Assembly: GCA_947462335.1 (NCBI GenBank)
Contig: OX381713.1
Span: 21,196,381 to 21,260,380 of the forward strand
Direction of reading: 5' to 3'
DNA from: Harmothoe impar
Lineage: Eukaryota; Annelida; Polychaeta; Phyllodocida; Polynoidae
DNA length: 64,000 bases
Both the position numbers and the translations under genes were made by a program. Each line of letters opens with the position of its first letter. Positions within the stretch are counted from its first letter, which is position 1. The notes beneath the pieces are model-generated. The model worked only from the letters and a program-made list of their open reading frames with translations, was not told the DNA's origin and ran no database searches. Positions 48,089-59,000 of the stretch are shown one piece after another.

Positions 48089-50220
48089 TAGACATGGTTG
48101 TTGCTGGTAGCGCTTCTCACAATACTAAGACACTTTAGTAATAGTACTAAGACACTTTAGTATTCTATCCTCAGATCAATTGCTGTTATGTAGGTTTAAT
48201 CAGTACTGCGAGAACTAATCTGATGACATGCACTAATATAAACATAAATTGCAAACTCTGGCTAAAAGTGAGGGTTAAGTCCTCTTAGTAACAAGGTCAT
48301 CAAGGGGATGAATGCCCTTCTGTTGGTTACAACAAATGAACTGAATTTGAAAAACAAAACTCCTAAAATAATTGATGTATCAAGATGGCTGCGGTAGCCC
48401 CAAATTGCTGTAAACCAGCAGCAGAGCCTCGGCCCTAGCCAGTGAACGACAGACTTCTAAGGTGTCGTTCGATGTACATTAAGGCCCGTAAGTATCAGAA
48501 ATCTCATTACAGCAGATATTAAAGCCTGAGTCTCAAGACTAAAGAAGGATGCACAGTCTGATGTGCTTCAGTCTCCAGGGTCTGCACTTTGCCACCCTTT
48601 GAACCAGCAGGCTGATTTATCTGTGCTTTATTATGTGAGAGGCATTGAAGGGCTGTAATTTCCCTAGATACAGCATATGGAGTCCCAGCCTGGGAGGTGC
48701 TAGGACTAGGCTTTGTTCAATGCTAGTATGTGGAGAAATTGTAAAGATATCCATCTGTCTTGACTGCTTTTAGTACCATTTATATCAACTATGCCTTTTT
48801 AATACTCTTTTTCCATATATCTGCGATTGGACTGCGATAAGAACAATTACAATATGGTTAATGTCATATTTCTAAAGACTGCACAGTTTAAAGCACTATG
48901 ATGTCCTTAAAATGGGCAAACTACTCCATAATTTTCATAAGAGGCATTATTATCTGCATTTAATCTTTTAGAAGATGTTTAGTGAGAAAGGTTTAGAAAT
49001 AGCTCCCTCATAATACAGTCCAATTATTTGTATCAAAAGAGTATATGAAATCAGATTATTCAAATGGGGAAATTTCTGAAGACCAATATATATCATTTTG
49101 CAAAATTAATAAACACATAGCACAGAATAAAATGCATGGCATTTCCCTCCCTTTGTTGCACAGGAGTGATATAGACTGCCTATCGCTATGAATCCTCCCC
49201 CCCCCCCTTTCACCCCTGCGGACACATCACTCCTCTCTCACTCCTGTCGGCGCTATACAACAACCGCGAGGTTCGATTTTTCATGTCTGCTGTCTGTTGT
49301 TCGATTTACAGCTGTGGGATCCTTCCCTCCCACCACCTTGCAGAGGGGTAGACGTGGAAGCTGCCATTCAGCTGGACGGGTGGTGCTGCTCGGTCAGGGA
49401 AGGGACTAGAGTGTTGTGGCACCATTTTATGAGGTACATAGACAGAGGTCTATGATGATCTGTCTGAATGACAGGTTTTTCCACGAGTGGTATCTTGGAT
49501 CATATCACACTTGGCTCTGCCTCATGTGATATGATCCAAGGTACCACAAGTAGAGAAACCAGGAATTTAGACTGATAAGAGAGTGAATCTCTATGTTTAT
49601 TTCATGTAATTTTTTAATAAATTATATCTAAAAACAGCATTTAAAGATTGGTTTCATAGTTATTTTAGCGACGTCATCATGGAGAAACACTCCACAGAGA
49701 ATGAGGATCAGTTTCTCCATGGGGGTATGGCGAACAAGTACTTAAATATAATAACGTTATTTCTCCACATGAAATGAAATGCCTTTCCATTATTGGAGAT
49801 ATTGAAAAATTATATCGGTTATATTTCCACCTGGCGGCCTTGGGGCCATAATATTAGCCATACTATGCTTCAGATGATGAATGAAGCACCGGTAATGGGA
49901 ATGGTGGCAATACCAACAGGAGCCTTACTGTTAATTGTGTGGGAGGGGAAACTCTCGACACAATATCCTAACACAATACCCCATCTTGCCCTAGGGCCTT
50001 TATCCAAATCTATTACAGCAAGCATTGTATTTTTGAGCAACAGTAAAATCTGCAGGAATACTTTAGTAGAATGTATACATATTGCAGAGGTACATACATC
50101 AGTTTATTCTCACAGTGTGAGATTGGGGCATACAATGGACTTGGGAGTCCCAGCTTGTAAAATGGCAACCATCAAATTGTATAAAAGCACCGCTTTGCGA
50201 AACATTGATGCTGATGGTAC

Positions 50221-50480
50221 CTGTAGACAGATAAAAAAAACAGCATCAAAAGGGAGTCCAGGTTGCCTTTTGAATGACTCCCCTGAAGATCTAGGGGAGC
50301 ACAGTTCGCATAAGGGGAGTCTAGGTGACTCTCTGGCTGATCTAAGGCAGTCACCTGGGGGAGTCATATGACCCAGAATGCTATATGACTAGGCTTCCTT
50401 ATGCGACCCAGAGTCCCCTTAAGAGGGGAGTCATTCTTGAGGCAACCTGGACTCCCTTTTGACACTGTTTCTGTGTACAG
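50221..50480. mobile_element. Palindromic MITE (GAAACAGCGTC family), copy 3
   Basis: CTGTAGACAG...AACAGCATCAAAAGGGAG at the left mirrors CTCCCTTTTGACACTGTTTC..TGTGTACAG at the right. Its right end, a pyrimidine-rich tract ending TACAG, has the form of a 3' splice site abutting the candidate exon at 50,481. Confidence 0.8.
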
Positions 50481-50677
50481 GCGACAGAAATTTGCAGCGG
50501 TACCCTCATGACCTTCTTGTATATCTGTGGAAAGGGCCATATCTGGGTGGACTATATCAGCCCTCCACTTACACCCCCCCCCTGCCCCCATCACACCCCT
50601 TCATCTCACAGCACTACCAGCACTACCACCATGCAGAGATCATCAATAAGGATGACTGGTTCCCCTCAGCTGGACGT
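50481..50677 (+). CDS. Candidate host internal exon (about 65 codons)
   Basis: Between a 3' splice-like site (TTTCTGTGTACAG) and a GTGAGA donor at 50,678 the plus frame is open and looks protein-like: a Trp/Tyr/Pro-rich stretch (VYLWKGPYLGGLYQPS), a His/Tyr-rich run (QHYQHYHHAEII) and KDDWFPSAGR. The frame stays open beyond the donor for another 80 codons with weaker composition. I do not recognise the protein. It could be a decayed or chance ORF; the unusual point is that the acceptor lies in MITE sequence. Confidence 0.35.
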
Positions 50678-52906
50678 GTGAGAAATAACGCCTCCCCCCT
50701 GCTGTCTATCTCTGCTACCTTCTGCACAGGTTCCCCTGCCAGCCTCAGGCCTCAGGGCAGGGAGGCCAGTGTCAAACATGGGGGACTTGTATGGTGGGAG
50801 AATCTAACGCTACAAAACTGTGATGTAATTGCTAGAATAATCTGGCATGTAGTAAATCATAATATTTATGCTGAAATCCTTTCAATGGTTGTCGGATTTA
50901 ACAGGTGTTGGGATGCATAGGTGATGTTTGTGATGATGGGCTTGGTAGGGTGTGCAAATTGAAGACAGATTGATGATCCTAACTTCAGGTTGAAATTAGA
51001 TTTGGATGTCTAGGCCTTGTGATCATCATTGATCATTTGGGACGTGGCAATGTGGTACTGTGTACTGATAGGTCATGAATATCAGATTTCAGCTGCTTTC
51101 TATCAGTTGGAAGGAAGAGAACAGTCATGTTGCCTTCTCTCACAGACCATCAAAACGACACTAAAATAACCCAAAACATCCTAAAATTCATAAGGAATTC
51201 CAAATTAGATAAGAATTTCTATCCAGCAAAGCTTACATTACTGTGAACTACTAGCAGTATTATACCAGTATAGTATGCCATTAGTATGAGCATCTGACAT
51301 GATCATCCCTTCAAGGGCCGCTTAGTGCTTTAATGCATTATGCCCTTGGTCGTCATGATGCCTAGGCCTATATGCAGCTCTGGCAGGTCTTCCCGCCGAT
51401 ACTGCACTCATGCATCATAATGACCCTTGGGGGCGTACTGCTTGAATAAAGCCCTGGCGAGCTACTCGCCAGGTCTGCATTCATGGACCCTGACGATAAA
51501 AGGCATAATACATGAAAGCACTATGCGGCCCTTAAAGGGATAAAGTATCAAAATACCTTTCTCTCCAAAGTCAGGTAGGCCTAGTCATATTTTCTGATAC
51601 TAGTCATACTCTCTGGTAAAATAGGTAAACCACTCCAATGTTGACCCTCCATCAACTATAGATCTAATCTGGGTTCGATGATGAAATAACCAATTAAAGT
51701 TGGATTTAATCCTTACTTTTAAAGACGCTGGTACTGACCATGAAGCTTTCTTGTCATGATTAATGGAGCAAGCAATTCAACCAAAACACTCAATCAAAAA
51801 CCTTCGGCTGTTTCTCAGTATATTTCAACGCACCGTATGACTTGCCTCCTATATGTTAAATTTTTGTCTATATCACCGGATGTGTTCGGTGTGGTTTTCG
51901 AGAGTTTTCAAAATTATTTTGAAAAAAAGTTTTTATAATTTCTTCACATCGCATTTCATTACATGAGCATTGCCTGAAGATATTTTTCATGGAAAACGTG
52001 TTTAAGGCAGTTCATGCTGTGCTCTCATCCCGATTTCTGATATCATGACATCCCTCTCCCTGTTTTCTGAACATGCAAGCTACATATCATCGACCTAATA
52101 GATATCCTGTTTTTAGTCGCTTCTACTACATGTAGCTCTATTCTCAGAGGAATCTCTCTCCCTTTTTTCTATCTATCCGCATCAATTACTCTACAAGTTC
52201 TTCCATTCAGTCATTTAGCCCTGTATAGTTTGTCCCAAAGCTTCTGGTCAGAGGCTCTGCAGAATGTCACAGCATTATTGTAGGAGTTGCGTCGTGTGTT
52301 TTTTATTAGTTAGACCATGTCATTTTATTCATGACCTTTCCTGACTGAATAATTTCTTTGCTTTACGCAATTATTGGTCTTGGCTGGGTGTAGTGCACAA
52401 AGAAAGTAATGGTATGGTATAGTAATTATGGATTTACAAAATATCTCATCTAATTAAGACCTATAAAGTCGAAACTGTACTGTTGGTATATCGACAATAA
52501 ATGTTTGATTCTGTCATCCTAAAAACGTTTTGTTGCATGTTGCTGGTTGTGTTTATTGATAGATGTATTCAGAGAATATAATTATATCTCTCACAGTCAT
52601 TTAGAAGATGTTAAAGAAAGACATGGGGTTGTTACTCTCCCAAGAGTCGGCATAATGCATCGAATGCAGTGCTAGGCAGTTACTCACCGCCATTGTGACT
52701 TAAATCTTTGTAGGAGTTAAGTAATCAGTTTACGCCTTCTCCAGAAGCTTTGGAATCTACTGCATGTCAATCTTCTATAAGCCCATCAATTAGTCTCCTT
52801 AGGTCTTGTACTAACATAGCAATCTGCCGTGAGCACTGCCCTTCCCACAATAATTAACCCTGGGAAGACAAATCATCTTCCAGCATTAGCTTGTAATGGA
52901 ACTCAC

Positions 52907-53017
52907 TCTGAGTGAAAACTGATGGAAAGGGTGTTTTTCTGAGCTCATCCATAATGTTGTAGGGGACTATGATGGGCTCTGTCTGACATTCAAATCCCTC
53001 CTCCACCTCCTCCTGCA
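52907..53017 (-). CDS. Candidate host internal exon (37 codons)
   Basis: On the minus strand a branch-like CATTAAC, a pyrimidine-rich stretch and CTACAG (or TGCAG 5 nt later) precede an open segment translating as EEVEEGFECQTEPIIVPYNI followed by a basic/Pro-rich end, closed by CAGA/GTGAGT, a strong 5' splice site. Using the first acceptor the length is 111 nt. Residue composition is like ordinary globular protein rather than random AT-rich DNA. I do not recognise it. The retrotransposon at 53,248 lies just upstream of it on this strand, which would place it in an intron if the gene is real. Confidence 0.4.
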
Positions 53018-53247
53018 CTGTAGTGGTAGAGTGGTTAATGCTGATCAATCATGTATCTCAGCTAGCTGTGTAAATGGGTGCTTGCTCCTCTATTGTCTTA
53101 CTGCTAGCAGGGCTGTGGTGCTTAAGATGAATATGAAGAAAAGAAATAGACTCAATTGTTGGTCTAGAATGGTGATTATTCTATTCACATCGGCTGAAAT
53201 TTAAAAAAATCTCTAATCACTTACGATGGGGTTTCCATCTACACTGT

Positions 53248-53549
53248 TGTAGGGGACTCGAATCCCACTCGGATCGCAGTTATGTAAACCACCATAAGAT
53301 GCTAGTTCGTGACCCGTATACAGAGGGCGCGAGTGTTGATAAAGGGGGCGCTGCGATCGGGTAGGGTGGGATATATAAGGCCAGAAGGCTCAGTGGTAGA
53401 CAGACCTCATCAGGTCTCGTCCCGAACAAGAACCGAACTTAGATTACTGTAGTAGGAAACGTGAATAAAACTCTCTCTCTTTGCATCCAGAACGTATAAA
53501 GAACCTTCCGAGTTGTTTATTCTGCGACCGTAAAATACTAAACTCTACA
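53248..53549 (+). repeat. 5' long terminal repeat of a Ty3/Gypsy element
   Basis: About 302 bp bounded by TGTAG...CTACA. It contains TATATAA at 53,372-53,378 and AATAAA at 53,464-53,469 in the order expected for U3-R-U5, and is followed one base later by a primer binding site. The matching 3' LTR lies beyond the window, so the exact left boundary (53,245 or 53,248) rests on the short inverted ends. Confidence 0.7.
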
Positions 53550-53550
53550 T

Positions 53551-53562
53551 TGGTGCCGTGAC
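53551..53562 (+). other. Primer binding site, tRNA-His type
   Basis: TGGTGCCGTGAC is complementary to the last 12 nt of animal tRNA-His including CCA (GTCACGGCACCA). It begins one base after the LTR, as usual for Ty3/Gypsy elements. Confidence 0.8.
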
Positions 53563-53703
53563 CAGTCGAGATAGCAGGTCATCGTGGCGGAGGCCCGACC
53601 AGAAGAAGGGGAGGGGGAATCGAGAATTGAGGAATCGTTAGAGGATGGGGAACTAGATTGCAGTCTGAGGAATATAGATCGAGTATGGGCCAGTGCATCG
53701 AAA

Positions 53704-55968
53704 ATGCAAACCCCAACTGAAAAACGAACCGCGAGACGGGAATTAATGGACTCGTTAGGCTTGATTACGCCGGGCATATTCGATATAGGTAAGAAGACGG
53801 AAGATAGAGATCGGAAGAGACGATTAGAGGAGGACCGGATATACCAGGAGAAAGTACGGGCCGATCAACGCATCATGCAGCAACAGTATAGTGCCATGAA
53901 TGACGAGTTGGTACAATTGATGAAAGATAGGGATGATCAGATTGAAGCGAACAGAAGGATCACGATGGGGTTAAGGGAAGGAACGGAACAGTTATCCCGT
54001 GACAAAAATTACATCGCTAGTCAACTGGCTGAGCAACAGAGACTTCTAGCAATACAGAAGGGGGAGGAGAACTCCGTTCGAAAACGAATGGAGCAGGAGC
54101 GGATGATTTTAGAAAAGGATAGAGAAGAGGCAAAGAAGTCAAGAAGTCTGAGAGACCAGTATGAAATTGAGGTGAATCGACAGTCCGTGAAAATGAATTC
54201 CATTATAAGGGAACGTAAGGAAAAAGAGGCGGACGCGCTGCAATTTTTTAAAGATTATGAAGTAGAAAAAGAGAGAATTGCGGAGGAACGAAGGTTAGCG
54301 AAAGAGGAGTTGGAGGAGTTGAGAAAACGGAAAGAGGAGGTTACCGATTCTTTTCTGGCCTACCAGATGGCATTGGAGGAGGAACGAAAGGAGCAGGAGG
54401 TTGATGCCCAATCGACTCCGAAGCCTATTCTGAAAGGTTTCAACCCTTTTACTAGTGAGAAAGGCATGTCAAATGTAACGGAAGGCCGATATCATACCGA
54501 CCAGGACTCAAATAGACGAGTGACCATTGGTCATACCGACACGAGGGACATTACGCCGCGGGAAGTTCCGAAAGACCGGGTGAATCACAGCTACGGATCG
54601 TTGAACCCGTTTGCGGATGACACAATAAGTGGTCCGCAACCGCCAAGTGGAGCCCCGATATATAACGTCACGTACCAGTACGCTATGCCAGGTGCAGCAC
54701 CGATAGACCCGCACAGTTTTAACTCCGGCCAGACCACAAACCCTAGTCAGACTCAGCATCCCGGAAGAAACAATACGGGCACCACCGGTAATGGTACCAA
54801 TCAGGGTACAACAGGCACGACGGGTGGTGGCGGGAATGCTGGATCGGTTGCTGAGAAACGAAGACTTACGAGACGGGCTTCAATGTCCCCCGCCACAGCA
54901 GCGATTTATGACGCGGATCCTTGTATCCAAAACATGGGCGTAGATTGTTGTAGCCGAAAGGGGGATGAGGCAGCGGAAATAATGGACTGGAGTCAGAGGC
55001 AGTCGGATCGCCTGGTTTGGAGTGCCAATGCTGCGAGGAAACCGATCCGAGAAACGAAGAAATTTAATGGGCTGGACTGGAAGGAGAGTTATCAGGACTT
55101 TTGTGATGATAACAAATATCACGGATGGGATAAGAATGCTTCACTGGGACCATTGATAAAATGGCTGAACGGGGGCCCGGGTCGGATTGCTGTTGATGAG
55201 TGGCGGTTGATATATGGAGACACTGGTACATACGACCAACTCGTCAATTCGGCGACTTATCTATTCGGCACCCTAGTGGCAACTGACCCATGGCAGGAGT
55301 TTCAGTCTCGTACCCAGAAACCGAAGGAATCTCCGAAAATTTATGGACTCGAGCTGCAACGATTGCTCCAGAAGGCTAGACCGAACTGGAGGCGTGATGA
55401 TGAATATTTTTTGGACGAATTATTCACGCACTACATTAAAGGATTGAGAGATCCGGCACATGCAAAATTAGTACAAAAGGAATGGGTTCGAGGCACATCC
55501 ATGGTTGATCTGTTTGTTTCATTGGACCAGTTTGAAAAGAAACGTCGCTTGTTAGCAGGGTTCGTACCGCAGAGTCGGGTACATGCAGTACATGAGGAGG
55601 ACAGGGATGATTCCTCCGGTGATTCGGAAGACGAACATATTGCTGGGGTCAAAGTGGACGGGAAAAACAAAAATCGATGGAAGAAAAGGTCTACTCCAAC
55701 AGATACTCACGTCAGATCCGTTGAGAAACCCATAGAAAACAAAGTTGAATCCACCAGCAGTAATGCTCCGGAAGAAACGAGTATGGGTAAGATCATGGAG
55801 GCCATGATGAAACAGATGAAAGATATGATGGAGGTTAAACGAAAGCCGAGAACGGACCGATCAACTATTAAATGTTTCCGATGTCAAGAAATGGGGCATT
55901 TCGCCTCGTCTTGTACTGCAGAGAAACCCGTATGGAGAGAACGTAAGGAGGAGGGATCGGGAAATTAG
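53704..55968 (+). CDS. gag: Gag polyprotein with long N-terminal coiled coil
   Basis: 754 residues from the first ATG (53,704). The frame is open from a TAG at 53,571 but contains no ATG before 53,704; the 43 open codons before it encode an acidic segment and could be used only by non-AUG initiation. Roughly residues 35-270 are a highly charged Glu/Arg/Lys coiled coil, followed by a Ser/Thr/Gly/Asn-rich linker and then a capsid-like domain (around residues 440-600) with the retrotransposon-gag signature FNGLDWKESYQDF ... W..F...Y. ... P.E.V. A nucleocapsid knuckle C-x2-C-x4-H-x4-C (CFRCQEMGHFASSC, residues 724-737) follows. The coiled coil makes this Gag about twice the usual Gypsy length. 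Gag assembles virus-like particles and packages RNA. Frameshifting at its last codons yields Gag-Pol. Confidence 0.88.
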   Translation: MQTPTEKRTARRELMDSLGLITPGIFDIGKKTEDRDRKRRLEEDRIYQEKVRADQRIMQQQYSAMNDELVQLMKDRDDQIEANRRITMGLREGTEQLSRDKNYIASQLAEQQRLLAIQKGEENSVRKRMEQERMILEKDREEAKKSRSLRDQYEIEVNRQSVKMNSIIRERKEKEADALQFFKDYEVEKERIAEERRLAKEELEELRKRKEEVTDSFLAYQMALEEERKEQEVDAQSTPKPILKGFNPFTSEKGMSNVTEGRYHTDQDSNRRVTIGHTDTRDITPREVPKDRVNHSYGSLNPFADDTISGPQPPSGAPIYNVTYQYAMPGAAPIDPHSFNSGQTTNPSQTQHPGRNNTGTTGNGTNQGTTGTTGGGGNAGSVAEKRRLTRRASMSPATAAIYDADPCIQNMGVDCCSRKGDEAAEIMDWSQRQSDRLVWSANAARKPIRETKKFNGLDWKESYQDFCDDNKYHGWDKNASLGPLIKWLNGGPGRIAVDEWRLIYGDTGTYDQLVNSATYLFGTLVATDPWQEFQSRTQKPKESPKIYGLELQRLLQKARPNWRRDDEYFLDELFTHYIKGLRDPAHAKLVQKEWVRGTSMVDLFVSLDQFEKKRRLLAGFVPQSRVHAVHEEDRDDSSGDSEDEHIAGVKVDGKNKNRWKKRSTPTDTHVRSVEKPIENKVESTSSNAPEETSMGKIMEAMMKQMKDMMEVKRKPRTDRSTIKCFRCQEMGHFASSCTAEKPVWRERKEEGSGN

Positions 55969-56002
55969 AGGGGGTTATTAGTAACGGCAAACGGATAACC
56001 CC
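55959..56002 (+). promoter_or_regulatory. -1 ribosomal frameshift signal between gag and pol
   Basis: GGGAAAT (55,959-55,965) is a canonical X-XXY-YYZ slippery heptamer read in the gag frame as G-GGA-AAT, directly followed by the gag TAG. Five nt after it, GGGGTTAT (55,971-55,978) pairs perfectly with ATAACCCC (55,995-56,002) around a 16-nt loop. The pol frame is open from 55,947, so it overlaps gag by 22 nt across the signal. Confidence 0.88.
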
Positions 56003-59000
56003 TGTAGAAAGTTGCCAAAAGGCCTTCGACGCGAATGTATTTGAATCAGGTACCGACCAATCGCCCAGCAGCACGGGTCAAGAAGAAGGGCCAGAATCGT
56101 GTGGGGCTGGGGGGACTAGTGAAGAAATTGCCATGGGGAGCAGAACCGGGAAACCGGACACTAGTACAGAGGACGGGTGGATAGAGGAGTTGACCAGAGT
56201 AAGTGGCATCCGCCTTCCCCGAGGTCATCCGTGTCTGAATTATTTGAAGAACCATGGGTTCGATCTTGGGTTGGAAACTGATATCAAGAGATTCGCTAGT
56301 AATCCGTCTGTGTTGGACGGGAAGAGATGGTATGTGTCGGTATCTGTGAATGGCAGGTTGGGAGATTTTTTGATAGATAGTGGGGCTAGCCACTCCGTTA
56401 TCTCCAAGAAGTTCTTCGATTTGGTGTCCGACATGGATGAGGACCTCACAACGAGGGTAAGTGCATGTGGGGCCGACGGAAGCAAAATACCGACATTTGG
56501 TAGGACTTGTATGATAGTAGTATTGGGAGGAAGGGAATACGTATTTTCACCGATGGTGGCGGAGATAGAGGATGTTGGAATCTTAGGAATGGACTTCGCG
56601 TCATTATATGGCGCTATATTGGACCCGGTTACGGGCAAATTGAAGTTGAACCATCCGTATAGAGACCGAATCCAATGTATAGCCAAGAATGTTAGTGGAA
56701 TGGCATGTGTAGCACAAACCGTAAAAATACCGCCCGGAACGGCCTGTGATGTCTTGATGTCATCCATCCGATGTTTTAGGGGTCAAGCGGGAGTATTCGA
56801 ACCGGACATGGAAATGTTGAAAGAGAAGGGATTGGAGTCAGCAGACACTTTGGTGGGAAATGCCTCATGGGCAGTAACTCCTGTGACCAATCCGGGTTTG
56901 AAGACTGTATATCTAAATAAAGGCACTATAATAGGCAAGGTTGTACTCGCGGAGGCGGTCACCGATAGTCGAATGGACATATGCAGTATAAGTGAAAAAC
57001 CTGAACTGGAAGAGGGAGTGAATCAATTGTTGAAGGATTCCGCGTTGGAGAGTGACGAGCAGAAAGGTTTATTAAGGAACGTACTGGAGGAATGTGCGAC
57101 GGCATTCGCAAAACCAGGAGAACCATTGGGGAGGACTGATAAAGTATTGCATTGTATAAAGACTGGGGATGCGGAACCTTTCAAAATACCATACCGCCGA
57201 CTGCCTCTAGCCAAGAAAGTGGTGGCTGAGGAAGAAATCGGAAAGATGTTGAAAGAAGGGGTGATTGTCCCGAGTACGAGCCCCTGGAGTAGCCCGGTAT
57301 GTATGGTAACCAAGAAAGATGGAAGCATCAGATTCTGTATCGATTATCGTAAGTTGAATGGATTGACCAAGAAGAACTCCTATCCTCTCCCTCGGATAGA
57401 TGAGACTATTGATTCCCTGGGCGGAAATAAATGGTTTTGTACGATTGATCTACAATCCGGATACTGGCAGGTAGGAATGAAGGAGGATGATATGGAGAAG
57501 ACCGCGTTTTCGAGCCATATTGGTTTATACCAATATAATGTGATGCCTTTTGGGTTATGTAATGCCCCGGCCACATTCGAGGCAATGATGGAGACTTTAT
57601 TGAGCGACATCTTATGGAAGAAATGTTTGGTATATTTGGATGATGTCATAATATTCGGGAAATCATTCGAAGATTGTCTAGAAAACTTGAGGGTTGTATT
57701 GAAGCGGATTATATCGAATGGGTTGAAGCTAAAACCGAAGAAATGTAGTTTGTTTCATAAGAGTATCAACTATCTGGGACGAATCATATCAACGGATGGA
57801 GTGAAGGCAGATCCGGAGAAGATTCGAACGGTAATGGAATGGTCGGCACCTAGAAGTCCAAAGGAGGTGCGCTCGTTCTTGGGTTTTTGTTCATACTATC
57901 GGGATTTCTTGCCCAGTTATTCGAAACTGAGTTATCCGATTCAAAGTCTGTCACACTGGACGCCGGGGAGAAGGAAGGAAGTGTTTCCGTGGGGTTTAGA
58001 GCAGGAGGAGTCTTTCCGAAAGATAAAGAACCTTTTCAAGGAAACCCCGGTACTCAGATATCCGACTCGGGATGGCCATTTCATTTTAGACACGGATGCC
58101 AGTAACGAATGTATAGGGGCAGCCCTTTCTCAGGTACAGGATGGGCAAGAGGTACCCATAGCATTTGCAAGTAACACGATGAATAAGGGGCAACGGAACT
58201 ATTGTACGACCAAGAGAGAATTACTAGCGGTGGTTGTATACACTAAAAAGTTCAAACACTTTTTGTGGGGATCGGACTTTACGTTGAGAACGGATCATTC
58301 ATCATTGAGGTGGCTATTGAACTTCAAGGATGCAGAAGGAATGATCGGACGATGGCTCGCTCATTTGTCAGAATTTGGATTGGATCATAGTCAGATACAA
58401 CATAGGAAGGGTGCGAAACATGTCAATGCGGATGCCTTGTCACGAATACCTATTAGGAAATGTCAGAACACTGGTTGTACCGATTGTGGGGCACACAATG
58501 CTGTTTTAGCTGGGGTGAGGCATCCGTATAGGAATATGGAACCAAGTGTATTAGAATGGGGAGATGAATCGATTAGAGCATTTCAAGAGAAGGATCCGAA
58601 TTGTAAGCGAATGAAGGAATTGTTAGAGGCAGGAGGAAGACCGGCAAGACCCGCAATTTCATTAGAGAACAGGGAAATCCGTAGACTAATTGCACAATGG
58701 GAGGAACTGGAAATTGTACAGAATACACTGTACCGTTGGAAGGTAAATGCCTTAGGAAATCGGATCCGACAGATTGTGATACCAACAGCCATGCGGAGGG
58801 ACATAATGTTCTTCTGCCATGGACACCAGACCAGTGGACATTTCGGGAAGAAGAGATCTTTAGAACGATTAGGAAGGAAATATTACTGGCCAGGAATGAG
58901 TACGGATCTATTGAGATGGATAGAGACCTGCCCCAGGTGTTGCACTAGTAAGACGGGAAGCGGAATGGCTAAGATGCCTCTAACCCAGGAACTATTCGGG

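Larger units (their letters stand above)
46875..53247. other. Host DNA with two candidate exons and two MITEs
   Basis: Apart from the separately listed MITEs and exons, no gene can be supported. A good 3' splice site (TTTGTTGCACAG at 49,151-49,162) precedes a C-rich 74-codon ORF at 49,188-49,409, but every frame directly after that site closes quickly. Confidence 0.5.

Noticed and set aside
49793..50371. 192-codon plus-strand ORF
   Set aside because: Its last third reads through the palindromic MITE (GSPGCLLNDSPEDLG is MITE translation) and the rest has no recognisable features.
56240..56767. 175-codon minus-strand ORF inside pol
   Set aside because: Antisense shadow of the protease-RT segment of an intact pol gene.
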